NCBI GenBank assembly: GCA_014377305.1
Contig: JACMPW010000007.1
Location: forward strand, 1-64,000
Direction: 5' to 3'
DNA: 64,000 nucleotides
DNA from: Candidatus Altimarinota bacterium
GTDB lineage: Bacteria > Patescibacteriota > Gracilibacteria > BD1-5 > UBA2023
The position numbers and the translations under genes were made by a program. Positions 1 to 8,842 of the stretch are shown piece after piece; the first letter of the stretch is position 1, and the number at the start of each line of letters is the position of its first letter. The notes under the pieces were generated by a model. It had not been told where the DNA came from and did no database searches. It saw only the letters and a program-made list of their open reading frames with translations.

Positions 1-548
1 AGAGTTCCTCCAACTACGACGACATCACCAGAAGCGAAGTTCACAGATGATTCAGAGAGAGTAAATGTAAGAGCTGAAGTAGATCCAGAGTTCACACTCG
101 TTGGAGTAGCTCCGATAGTTACCGTTGGAGCAACAGTATCTTTTGTAACTGTTGTAGTTATGCCAGAAGCAGTTACTGTGCCACCAGAATTTGTAACTGT
201 TCCACTAAGAGTCACTATTCCTTCACTTAAAGAAGAAAGATTATTAGAAGGAAACTGAATTCAACCACTTCAATTATTTGATCCTGTAAGAGTTATGATA
301 CTAGCACCAGTATCAGTTACATCAACCCTAACTACATCTCATGTATCAAGGGTACCATTGAGATTTACATTAAATGTATAATTTCAAGAATTTGTATTAT
401 TAATATATGCAGGTGCCGCTATAATATTCCCAGAATCAATAACAGTAGCATACGTCATATTGAGTCAGATCGGGCCGAACTGAGATGCGAGCATCGCTGT
501 GAGGGTCACGAGTGACACTCATCTCCGAGAAAAAAAGGATTGTTCCAT
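1..548 (-). CDS. Large secreted Ig-like repeat surface protein (N-terminal part)
   Basis: The start is ATG at 548-546; the C-terminus lies outside the window. Read with UGA as Gly, the first 34 or so residues look like a basic N-terminus plus hydrophobic signal peptide (MEQSFFSRRGVSLVTLTAML). The rest is Thr/Ser/Asn/Gly/Val-rich beta-type sequence. From about residue 140 it has the DTVAPTVTI...SGSTSALTFSLSESS pattern typical of tandem bacterial Ig-like domains in large adhesins and surface proteins. At least six in-frame TGA codons fall in this segment. A surface or attachment role is inferred from the domain type. The protein appears to be transcribed from a promoter whose spacer is a G tract (see the promoter at 677-705). 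The family is clear, but the exact function is not. Confidence 0.75.
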
Positions 549-676
549 AAAATAATGGTAAAGGATATAAACATACATACTATCAATAGGGTATACAATA
601 ATAATACCTCTCTAGTAGACTACTAATATGAGCATAACTAAAAATAGCAAATAATTAATACTAATTTGACTACAAG

Positions 677-705
677 AGTATATCCCCCCCCCCACCGATT
701 GTCAA
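677..705 (-). promoter_or_regulatory. Sigma-70-type promoter with a G10 tract as spacer, upstream of the surface-protein gene
   Basis: On the minus strand, TTGACA (705-700) and TATACT (682-677) are separated by exactly 17 bases. The spacer is ATCGGT, then ten G, then A. Both hexamers are at or one base from consensus. The start codon of the Ig-like surface protein lies about 130 bases downstream, with no other gene between. A homopolymer in the spacer changes hexamer spacing each time it slips, which is the classic layout of phase-variable promoters. Confidence 0.75.
684..693. repeat. Homopolymer C10/G10 tract
   Basis: Ten consecutive C on the plus strand (G on the minus strand), lying between the -35 and -10 hexamers of the promoter at 677-705. 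It is a candidate slipped-strand contingency locus. Confidence 0.9.
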
Positions 706-809
706 ATTTACTTTTTTTCAGACACAACTCGGAACTCTCCGGTATCTCTCACAAAAAACTCGTAGCAGTATCAGCCACTCTGGTGATATATTCTTTTGGA
801 AAAAGTTGT

Positions 810-854
810 ATATACAAAAATAGTGTACACCCAGTGTACACTATTTTTGTATAT
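810..854. terminator. Perfect 21-bp inverted repeat, probably a terminator
   Basis: Two perfectly complementary 21-base arms (810-830 and 834-854) are separated by CCA. The arms are AT-rich (ATATACAAAAATAGTGTACAC), so the T-rich half of the stem replaces the usual U tail. It lies just downstream of the minus-strand gene at 888-1145 and is placed to end it. The rest of 549-887 holds the phase-variable-type promoter and no supportable gene. Confidence 0.6.
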
Positions 855-887
855 CAATTTTATAATTATTCATTTTAGAGTCTTGAA

Positions 888-1145
888 TTATCTCTTTCTA
901 TCGTAGTGTTCTTTTAACCCTTCCACTGTCCCGATAGCCACTCGGCAACTATGGCAGACAGGGCACTCATAAAGAAACTCGCGGACTTGCTTGCCCACTT
1001 TCTGTGGTTCGAGATGGATCGGCTCGACTTGCTTACGGCAATCTCTGCACCAATAGGCAATATCTCCACGTTCAGGATTGAATGTGGATTCACGTTTTTT
1101 TCCAAAGGATGGAACATTGACGAGATCGAGGTAGGAGGTAGACAT
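888..1145 (-). CDS. Small zinc-ribbon protein of unknown function
   Basis: An 85-residue protein with two CxxC knuckles, WCRDCRK at about 33-38 and YECPVCHSC at about 60-66, separated by about 24 residues: a zinc ribbon. The C-terminus is basic. No in-frame TGA. The start ATG at 1145 is preceded by GTAGGAGGTAG-like purine sequence when read on the plus strand only, so no Shine-Dalgarno sequence is claimed. It follows pta on the same strand and could be co-transcribed with it. It resembles small ribbon proteins linked to RNA or transcription, but nothing identifies a partner. Confidence 0.7.
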   Translation of the reverse strand: MSTSYLDLVNVPSFGKKRESTFNPERGDIAYWCRDCRKQVEPIHLEPQKVGKQVREFLYECPVCHSCRVAIGTVEGLKEHYDRKR

Positions 1146-1188
1146 ATGAGGATTGTATAGAAAATGCCCAAATCAGCAAATACAATAA

Positions 1189-2217
1189 CTACTGCTTCGA
1201 TAATCGAATAGCTGTTACATATGCCATATCTACGATAGTCTGTATCGAAGTACCTCGAGAGAGATCACTCCATCCAGGATATTGGAATCCTGTTAAAATT
1301 GGACCAATAGCATGGTATCAGCCGATACGTTCCATACTTTTATAAAAAAGATTGCCTGCATCAAGTGTCGGGAATACGAGTATATTTGCAGGACCCGTGA
1401 GTCTTCATTGTCATTTTGTCTTCTGCATATAGATAGCAAGATCGATAGCAGCATCGAGCTGAAGTGGTCAATCAGACTCGACATCTGGACATAGACTTTG
1501 GAAGATCCTATGAGCATCTTTCATCTTATCCACTGATACACCTACTCCACTATCATAGGTGGAATATGAGAGGAATGCAACTCGAGGTATACTATCTGGG
1601 AAAAATGTAGTATGTGTCTCAACAAGGGAAGATGCTATGTCAGCAATTTGTTCTGCGGATGGATCAGGATTGACAGCAGAATCACCAATAGTATAGATCT
1701 CATCTCTGAAAGATCTCTCGGATGGCATCATGAGAAACTCTCCAGATATACGATGCCCAGATGCCAATCACAAACTATTATATCATACGCGAATTACATC
1801 TTTTGTATCTGCTATAGAGCCGACTACAACACCGTCAGTGGTGCCATCTTTGAGCATATTGGCTGCCTGTACTAGATCTGCTGGAAATAATCAGATGATA
1901 TCTTCTCGTTGTCCTCATTTTCTCTCTATATACTCTCATACAAGTTGCTCTCTGAACTCCATATTCAGAGGAGTAACTTGTATAGATTGAAGAATTTGTA
2001 TATCTGTTTCATTGACATCCCCAAGAGAGTATTTTTTTCTTTTTTCTCAATCAGAAAAAGTATCCAAAATAATATGAGAATCACCAATAAATACTGGTTC
2101 AACAATACCAATAGTTTTCAATGCTATAGCTGCTGCTAATACACGAATATCTCTAGATTCTGGTAAAAGAATACGAGTACCGCGATTGATGGTAGTAAGT
2201 GGTAATGAATAATTCAT
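1189..2217 (-). CDS. pta: Phosphate acetyltransferase
   Basis: A 342-residue PTA_PTB-family enzyme that interconverts acetyl-CoA plus phosphate with acetyl phosphate plus CoA. The conserved C-terminal signatures are all visible once TGA is read as Gly: SGEFLMMP, GDSAVNPDPSAEQIADIA, RVAFLSYST, GPANILVFPTLDAGNLFYK and AIGPILTGF. The GPANILVFP segment is preceded by two TGA codons. Length matches stand-alone bacterial Pta (about 325-340 residues). It lies 28 bases after aclA on the same strand, so ATP-citrate lyase and Pta probably form one operon that takes citrate-derived acetyl-CoA to acetyl phosphate. No acetate kinase is in the window. Confidence 0.9.
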
Positions 2218-2245
2218 AAGAAATAGTTATATCAATATATATATA

Positions 2246-4027
2246 TTATTCTCCATAATAGATATCCTCCCATGCGGTTCGATAGAGTGGCTCACCGAGC
2301 CTCTTCTGATCGAGAGCATGTCCGATGAATCCGATGGAACGAGCAAGGATGAAGAACGCGTTGAATATACCAGCATCGATATAGATCTCGATCTCAGATG
2401 GAGTCATCCCGATAGAGACGAAGATATCGAGGAGAGATGCTGCAATATGACCATCGACATTGAGGATGAGATTCGCTCGCTTCTCCAGAGTCAGAGTCTC
2501 GACCGAGAGAGCATAGTTGAGATGTTTGATCGATGGGATATTCTTGGCGAGTTGCCTGAGTATCTCACAGCGATTATCAGGATTGAATTTACTCTTTACT
2601 TTATGACCGATTCCCTGTATTGGATTTCCTGAATTTTTCATACGAGTGATGAGATGTTCAGGAGTTTCTTTTTGATCTACTGCCTCATACCAGGTACGAG
2701 CTGCTCCGTCGATCGCTCCGCCGAACCGAGGACCAATCGTCATGAGTCCTGAGACGAGAGACGAGAGGATATCTTTGCCTGCTCTCGCTGTCACGATCGT
2801 GTTGGTCGCACCAGAGACTGCAGGTCCATGATCCGCGAGGAGGATGATGATCGTATTGATATAGTCGAGAGCATAACCAGGGAGATCACGCTTGAGCCAG
2901 AGTGCTCCGATCACCTTCGCGATGCTCGCATCTCCTATATACTCGGTGAGTGGTCGACCGTTGTAGAGGACATCTTCGTCCCGCTCATCTGAGATCGTCG
3001 AGGTGAATCTGGTCGGTTTACGAGTATTGATGATTTGGAGTTTTTGTTGTATTTCTGTATTTGTTCGCACACCAGAGCTCGCAATCCCGAGCTCCTGAGC
3101 CACTGATGAAATCAAGTCTCCAAAATCCGCATAACTCTCTGGTACACGAGCTCCAGCCTCACGAAGTGCCTTATTCTTGTAGCTCGCTTTTTCTTCGTCA
3201 GCATTGGCCTTGGCTCCTGCATGTCCGAACTGTACCTCGGTGGTGAGTGCTTCTGCAAATGATCCACTGACATAGGCAACGACTGGTTTTGTTATTTTTT
3301 TGGCAACGAGCAGCTCTGCAATCTCGAGTTCATCTCGTGAACCCACCTCACCGAGCATCACTATCATCTTGATTTCGGGATTTTGACTATAATCCAATAT
3401 GATATCACGAAAAGTCGAACACACAAATCGATCACCACCGAGAGCGATCCCTGTATGGATACCATCTGTGCGAGTCCCGATCACTCGGAACATCTCATTC
3501 GACATACCACCACTACGAGAGACAAAACCAACAGAACCAGGGCTATAGAGTCCACTCGCTACGATATTGTCCAGTGATCAGCCTGAGTTCCCCATACGCA
3601 GAGTGCCTCCGATGATGGCTCAGGCAGTCGCAGGTCATATAATACGAATATTCGCATGAGTATCGTTGTACGCTATGATCTCACGGATATTTCGCTCTGG
3701 TATACCCTCAGCGATGATGACGATATGAACAAACCGCTCCGAGTGGATCGCCTCCCAAGTGGACTCTGTCGCAGAGCGAAATGATGCCAGATTGATAAGC
3801 GTATCGATAGTCGTATCCGCTGGGATACTATCGAAATCAGAGTAGATCGGTATGAGGATCTCCTCTCCACCAAAAAATAACTTCGTCACACTCGACCTCT
3901 TGCTACCAGGATCAATAAATCCTGCGACGGATGGGGTACGCCCCGAGAGATAGTCAAAATCGAGCATTCGCTGTGCGACATCGAGATGGCGTCCGTAGAT
4001 GATGGCGGTAGAGTTGAGAGTGAACAT
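2246..4027 (-). CDS. aclA: ATP-citrate lyase, large subunit (CoA-ligase plus citrate-synthase domains)
   Basis: A 593-residue protein that, with AclB, cleaves citrate with ATP and CoA to acetyl-CoA and oxaloacetate. Residues 1-170 or so are the succinyl-CoA-ligase-like CoA-binding domain. FGHAGA, with the phospho-accepting His, is near residue 269. The C-terminal third is the citrate-synthase-like domain: DHGPAVSGATNT near 399, FGGAIDGAA, GIGHKVKS near 472, LILNVDG and a C-terminal GFIGHALDQKRLGEPLYR. These are hallmarks of ATP-citrate lyase and are absent from succinyl-CoA synthetase. Three TGA codons near residues 131-155 encode glycines of RIIGPATAGAIIGG and SGG. Length matches the two-subunit bacterial enzyme (about 600). 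It starts two bases after aclB. Confidence 0.93.
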
Positions 4028-4029
4028 TT

Positions 4030-5259
4030 TTAGAGTTTTATATTTTTGAGGATATCCGTCATATACCGACTCCCGTCAGCGATCTCACAAGGCAGCTTGA
4101 GCTCTTCACAAGCTTTTTGCATCATCTGGAGTCACTTGCTATCATTGATCCCGCCTCGTCTGACGAGGATATAGACATCTTGTTGTTGCATATCAGTTAT
4201 CCGATCACGCAGCGCATCGATCACACCAGCAAATGTCCGATCGATATGAGTGAAGTTCGCGATCGCTCCTGCGATCACGAGATATTTTCATTTGGTTGGA
4301 TTCGCGAGCATCGCATCCAGGAGTGTCGCCGTATATGCCCGAGTATTCTCACGATCAGGATTGCCACTACACTCACCATAGTTGCCGATCTCAGTCGCAA
4401 AACCGAGATCTGCGAGTGTATCTGCTATGATCACTGATGCTCCTCATCAGGAGGTGAGTAGCCAGATGCGACCCTCTGGATTGAGGATGCGGAACTTTAG
4501 ACTTGCACCCGTCTCAGAGTCGAGTTTCTCGATATATTTTTCTCAGTCGGTTTTCTCTGGACCAAAAGGATACGGAAATATCAGATCAGTCCAGTTCTTG
4601 CGTTGGCGAAACTCCTCACTATCGTCTATTCGAGCAACCATATCGAGACAGACAACCGATCCATCTGTTGCAACAGTAAATGGATTGACCTCGAGATAGG
4701 CAAATCCATATTCTCGAAAGAATGAGTAGAGTACTATAATAAAATCTTGGATTTTTGTGTCAACGATACCAAATGTATCTACCAGTTGTGCTACTTCTAG
4801 ATCATAGATCGGTCTCTCTAGTCTGATATGCAACTCTCGTACACTCTCCCAGTTCTCCTCTACCTCGATCCCTCCAGATGTCGAGAAATATATCACATCA
4901 TGATCTCGCTCCGTTTTGATCGCAACATAGTACTCACTCGTATGAGGGGTGAATGGCTCGATGAGAAATGTTGTCAGGAGCCCCTCTTGTTTTCCTATAG
5001 TAGCCTTATGCTGATGGTGCTCAGTCCACCATTTGCGAATAATCGCAATATTGAGATTGACGCCGATGAGACCATATTTACCTCGTTTACCAAAGAGCTG
5101 ATCTGGCTTGATGACCCAGGTTGTGGGAATTCCTGTTTCTTTTGCTGCAAATGCGGCGATATCCTCCTCGTCTTGGATCAGATATCCACGATAGAATGAT
5201 GATGAAAAGTTGGCGAACATACGCTTGGCGTCATATTCACGGATTGCGAGTTGTGCCAT
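4030..5259 (-). CDS. aclB: ATP-citrate lyase, small ATP-grasp subunit
   Basis: A 409-residue partner of AclA carrying the ATP-grasp domain that phosphorylates the catalytic His. It starts MAQLAIREYDAKRMF, as in ATP-citrate lyases, and continues with WVIKPDQLFGKRGKYGL, LEVNPFTV and, near the C-terminus, LVRRGGINDSKGLQMM, the family's CoA-ligase beta-like end. Several TGA codons encode Gly (for example LLTSGGASV). An ATG 39 bases upstream is possible, but the residues it would add do not look like the family, so 5259 is preferred. It is separated from dnaJ by a terminator-like hairpin (5284-5318), which makes aclB the first gene of an aclB-aclA-pta unit. Confidence 0.92.
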
Positions 5260-5283
5260 GGTTTTTGATATAGTATATAGAGA

Positions 5284-5318
5284 AAATAGGAGAAACAAAA
5301 TTTTTGCCTCTCCTATTT
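5284..5318 (-). terminator. Terminator after dnaJ
   Basis: AAATAGGAGA (5284-5293) pairs with TCTCCTATTT (5309-5318). It lies between the dnaJ stop and the aclB start, so the chaperone gene and the citrate-lyase operon are probably separate transcripts. Confidence 0.55.
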
Positions 5319-5319
5319 A

Positions 5320-6441
5320 TTATCCACCGAACAATTCTTCGAGCCATCATTTTTTCATCTTGCCTCACTCCGATTGTAGGAGTGCTTCGTAGAGCTTTTT
5401 TTGATCACTCGATAGCTTCGCAGGAATATCTATCTCGATATGGATGATGAGATTGCCAGTACCTCACTTGCGATCGAGCTTCTCTATCCCTTCACCACGG
5501 AATGTGATCATAGTTCAATGCTGTGTTCCTGCCTTGATTTCGATTTCCTTTTTACCGAGAATAGGGAGATCTAGAGACCTGTCGACACCGAGTGCTGCCT
5601 CAGCTGGAGATATATGCACGACATAGTGGAGATCCGCTCCATCACGAGTGAGTCCACCCTCACTATCCGGAACCGTGAATGTGATATAGAGATCACCGTT
5701 GCCGTCGGCTCACTTGTTTGCCTCACTTCGGATTTTGATCGTCATACCATTTTCGATGCCTTTGGGTATATCGATGGTCTTTCAGGTTTTTTCTTTGAGT
5801 TTTCATTTACCGTGACAATAGCTACACTTCTCGATCACTCGTTGTCATGTGCCGCTACATGATGAACATGGTCGAGCCTGCTCCATCACACCGAACACGG
5901 TCTGGACTCGCTCACGAACCTGCCCTTGTCCACGACAGGTCGTACAGGTCTCAGTAGTTCCTCACTTGCCACTACAGTGATGACAAGTGGTTGAGCGGTC
6001 GAACTCGATCTTGCGACTCGTCCCACGGATGGCATCCTCGAGTGATACCCGGAGTCGCATCTCGATATCCTCTCAGATATCAGCTCTTGCTCTGGAGCGT
6101 CCACCGCCTCCGCCCATCCCTCCACCGAAGAACGATGAGAAAATATCACCGAGATCTCAGGCATCAAATCCTCACTGGAATCCTCATCCAAATCCACCAA
6201 ATCCTCCTCCTCCCTGCCCATGATTATCCATCGTTCCATGACGATCATAGTGTGCTTTTTTCTCGACATCTGAGAGTACAGAATAGGCTTCGTTGAGTTT
6301 TTTGAATTCTGCTTCTTTTACCTTGTCACCCCCATGACGATCAGGATGGACTTCCATAGCTTTTTTGCGATAGGCTTTTTTGATCTCATCTGCTGTCGCA
6401 GTCTGATGGATCTCGAGTATAGAATAGTATTCGAATTGCAT
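5320..6441 (-). CDS. dnaJ: Chaperone DnaJ (Hsp40)
   Basis: A 373-residue type I DnaJ that stimulates DnaK ATPase and delivers unfolded clients. The N-terminal J domain has HPDRHGG near residue 32. A Gly/Phe-rich linker follows, then four CxxCxGxG zinc repeats (including TCHHCSGKGG, TCTTCRGQG, PCSSCSGTG and KCSYCHGKG) and the C-terminal substrate domains, ending EELFGG. Many linker and zinc-repeat glycines are TGA codons, which breaks the frame under the standard code and is strong evidence for UGA as Gly. Length equals the family norm. It is not next to dnaK (21.8 kb) or grpE (49.7 kb). Confidence 0.95.
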
Positions 6442-6464
6442 AGGTATTGGTTAAAAGCGAAAAA

Positions 6465-6494
6465 TTTGTCACTCACCGCGAGGCGAATGACAAA
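6465..6494 (-). terminator. Terminator after the thioredoxin gene
   Basis: On the minus strand TTGTCATTCGCC, loop TCGC, GGTGAGTGACAA (two G-U pairs) is followed by ATTTTT. It lies between trxA and dnaJ. Confidence 0.65.
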
Positions 6495-6514
6495 ATAAGA
6501 AATATAGCATAGAA

Positions 6515-6829
6515 CTAGGCGTGCTTCGCGATGGCAGCCTCAAGAACTAATACCTCTTGAGCACCGACCCACTTCTCCACTGGCTGACCATCCTTGAAGA
6601 GGATCATCGTAGGAATAGACATGATGCGGAATCCGCTTGGAGTCGTCGGATCGCTATCGACATCATGCTTGGCAACTACGGCCTTGCCCTCTGTAGATGC
6701 TGCGAGTTGTTCGAGACGAGGGAGCATCATCTGACATGGACCACACCACTCCGCCCAAAAATCGACGAGAACGAGTCCAGTCTTGGTAATATCTGCGAAT
6801 GTAGAGTCAGTGGAAACTTGGAGAGACAT
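6515..6829 (-). CDS. trxA: Thioredoxin
   Basis: A 104-residue cytoplasmic disulfide reductase with the active site FWAEWCGPCQ (Cys29, Cys32) and the cis-proline segment SIPTMILFKDG near 72. The start at MSLQVSTDS gives the normal thioredoxin length; an upstream ATG would add about 35 hydrophobic residues that overlap the promoter. No TGA codon is used. The gene has its own promoter preceded by a Fur-box-like palindrome, which suggests redox- or metal-linked control. Confidence 0.92.
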   Translation of the reverse strand: MSLQVSTDSTFADITKTGLVLVDFWAEWCGPCQMMLPRLEQLAASTEGKAVVAKHDVDSDPTTPSGFRIMSIPTMILFKDGQPVEKWVGAQEVLVLEAAIAKHA

Positions 6830-6881
6830 AGTTTTGATAGTTAATAGAGATATGCAAAAGTCTGAAAACTTTATGGTTTGT

Positions 6882-6909
6882 ATTGTATTAAAAAAGCCAT
6901 TAAAAGCAA
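6882..6909 (-). promoter_or_regulatory. trxA promoter
   Basis: On the minus strand TTGCTT (6909-6904) and TACAAT (6887-6882) are 16 bases apart, about 50 bases upstream of the trxA start. Confidence 0.5.
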
Positions 6910-6914
6910 GAGAA

Positions 6915-6937
6915 ATAATGAGAATAGTTCTCATTAT
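6915..6937. promoter_or_regulatory. Fur-box-like palindromic operator upstream of trxA
   Basis: ATAATGAGAA, TAG, TTCTCATTAT is a perfect 10-bp inverted repeat. It closely resembles the ATAATGA/TCATTAT halves of Fur-family operators and lies five bases upstream of the trxA -35 hexamer. A Fur-family regulator is encoded at 48620-48958. The assignment is by sequence likeness only. Confidence 0.5.
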
Positions 6938-6973
6938 AAAAAAGACCCATAATTAACTTAGAGGTCTTTTTTA
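6938..6973. terminator. Bidirectional terminator
   Basis: AAAAAAGACC and GGTCTTTTTT flank a 15-base loop. It lies between trxA and the DUF378-like gene and can end the latter on the minus strand. Confidence 0.6.
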
Positions 6974-6989
6974 TGTATTTGTATCAGAT

Positions 6990-7192
6990 TTATTTTTTGG
7001 CTGTACAGCTCATACAATAGTTGTATGTCTCATACAGAGCTGCGAGACCGACGAGGATATAAACCACTCCAGGAGCACCAGCAACACTACCCAATAGCAT
7101 CTCTACCAGATTTATATTAAATCATCCGAAAGACCCCAGTTGAGACCTCCGACCAGGACGAGAATGCGAGCAACCATATTCAGAGTAGACAT
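6990..7192 (-). pseudogene. DUF378-like small membrane protein with an apparent one-base frameshift
   Basis: The first 20 or so residues (MSTLNMVARILVLVGGLNWG) and the last 47 or so (GFNINLVEMLLGSVAGAPGVVYILVGLAALYETYN, then CMSCTAKK) together make a typical DUF378 two-helix membrane protein of about 67 residues. They lie in different frames: one base is missing near 7127-7135, in the run read as GGGGTCTTTCGG on the minus strand. The frame-one reading stops soon after at TAA. This is either a real loss of function or a sequencing/assembly error. The GLNWGL motif and the hydrophobic segments make the family assignment fairly safe. Confidence 0.65.
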
Positions 7193-7285
7193 AAAAGGAA
7201 AGTGAAGAGGTAAATGTACAACTGCACAGTTCCAGTATATATATGTGCCCTTATTGTGCAAATTTTTTGTGCGAAAAATCGCATT

Positions 7286-7852
7286 TTATGTTCTGATATC
7301 AGATCGCTGAATAATCATAATACTGTCATCAATATCTGTTTTTTCTATAGAATAGCTGATCCTGTTAGCATCGAGATACGCATACAAATCAGGCATCTTG
7401 TCTGCAAACTTCTCGACATCATCGATGATGATGAGCGCATCAGGAGTACACTTCGGGAGTATTGCCAAGAGATAAGTAAGATATTCTTTTTTCATCGCAT
7501 CGATATACACGAGATCAAAAAACTCATTCGCAAGTGCGGGAACCACAGCCTTGGCATCTCACCAGATGGCATGGATGTTTTTGAGTTTGCAATTACGGAA
7601 ATTCTCGACTGCAAAATTGTGCATATTCCATGCATATTCGATCGTCGTGATATCAGCAGAGTCAGGGAGTACACTCGCAAACTGGAGTGTCGAGTAGCCA
7701 TTGGCTGTACCTATTTCGAGGATATGCTGGGGATTCTTCTCCCCGATGAGTTTTTTGAGGAACTCGGCATTCTCTTCGGTGATATTGGGGATACTATGTT
7801 CCAGTCCGATTTTTTTGAGATTGCGGAGTGTGAGAGTGATGATTTGGGACAT
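7286..7852 (-). CDS. SAM-dependent O-methyltransferase (COG4122 type)
   Basis: A 188-residue Rossmann methyltransferase. Motif I is ILEIGTANGYST near residue 45, an acidic TTIEYAW follows motif II, and FDLVYIDAMKKEYLTYL near 114 gives the metal-binding Asp of this O-methyltransferase family, with IIIDDVEK after it. One TGA links the two halves (HAIWGDAK). Family members methylate catechol-like compounds or the wobble hydroxyuridine of tRNA (TrmR); the sequence does not decide. The ATG overlaps the TAA of the upstream gene (TAATG), implying translational coupling. Confidence 0.85.
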
Positions 7853-8337
7853 TAGTGTTGTTTTGGTGGATTACGCAATATTTCTGGAGTGACTCAATAT
7901 ATTGCAGTCATCTTAAGTATGATAGTTACGAGTTTATTATTTTTCTCTCTTGCCCCCATAGTCATGATTGTATCTACTGTTATTCATTTACGCTTGAAGG
8001 CTTGCGGATCATTTTTTTCATGCCAATCTCAATTTTGAGAATCAACTAATTCCCATTGATGAGTTTTCCACAATTCCCTATCTTTCATTTCTATCACGGA
8101 TAATATATCTCTTATTTTATTTGATGATGCCTCAGATAAGAGCATCTTGATACCATCAAGGGAACCGATAATCTCATCAAATGAATCTTGTGATTTAGAA
8201 TTGAGATACACTCAGACTCTTTCCTGAATTTTATATAGCAGTACATGTACTTGTCTATCGCAAGTATTTTGTCCAGAAACATATACTGATTGTTGTGATT
8301 CTTCTAGTTTTTTTAATTTAACATTACTAACAGCCAT
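7852..8337 (-). CDS. Unknown protein, 161 residues
   Basis: Not recognised. Starts MAVSNVKLKKLEESQQSVYV and is mostly hydrophilic, with likely helices (for example SFDEIIGSLDGIKMLLSEASS near 60), two Cys, no signal peptide and no membrane segment. Four TGA codons are read as Gly. It shares TAATG with the downstream methyltransferase start and follows another unknown gene by five bases, so the three form one transcription unit. Confidence 0.65.
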
Positions 8338-8342
8338 AGATT

Positions 8343-8783
8343 TTATTTATGAAATGGGATACTAACATGATTCTCTGGAACTCTTGCCACGATTTCCATA
8401 AATGATATGACGGAATTAACCTTGGTGGATGTAGTATCATTCATAAAGATTGCGAGAAGTATATCGAGTTTCTTCTGAAAATCAGGACTATTTTTATCTG
8501 CTTTTTCGAGAGCTTTCTTTAGTACATCTTGCCACTCTTCATCTGATTTTCGGAACTCTGATTGCATAGTTGCCACTTTTTCGAGCCTACTGAGAAGACG
8601 TTTTTTGCACTTATTCATCAATAAATATGCCTTCCTCGAGTCCTGTATGTCTACTTGGTTTTGTCTTTCTTTGTATCTTAGACATCTCACAATATCTTGT
8701 TTTATGAGATTTCATAATTCCACAATTCTATTTGCTAATTGTTGTTCCTGTGCACCAGGTAAATAGAGAATCTTTGCACCCAT
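8343..8783 (-). CDS. Unknown coiled-coil-like protein, 146 residues
   Basis: Starts MGAKILYLPGAQEQQLANRIV. The middle is highly charged and helical (repeated Lys/Glu/Asp with heptad-like leucines), and the end is VARVPENHVSIPFHK. A single TGA (VELGNLIK) joins the first 24 residues to the rest. Same strand and nearly adjacent to the next unknown gene. No catalytic motif seen. Confidence 0.65.
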
Positions 8784-8795
8784 AAAAAAGAAGTT

Positions 8796-8816
8796 ACCTA
8801 TAGTGATTATAGGCTG
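8796..8816 (-). terminator. Hairpin with U tract between recG and the next gene
   Basis: CCTATA, ATCAC, TATAGG on the minus strand is followed within a few bases by TTTTTT just before the ATG at 8783. It is a possible terminator or attenuator. Confidence 0.4.
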
Positions 8817-8842
8817 GTATTTGTATTTTACAAGTTTATTTC

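Noticed and set aside
666-878. A 70-codon plus-strand frame with PPP from the C tract
   Set aside because: It runs through the poly-C tract, the promoter and the inverted repeat, and has no protein-like character.
2246-3505. Reading aclA as a 419-residue citrate-synthase-like protein with a separate 130-residue CoA-binding protein
   Set aside because: The two pieces are joined in one frame by three TGA (Gly) codons that fit the conserved sequence, so they form one gene.
5987-6296. Pro- and Arg-rich frames opposite dnaJ
   Set aside because: They are antisense to the Gly-rich linker of DnaJ; the composition is a mirror of Gly codons.
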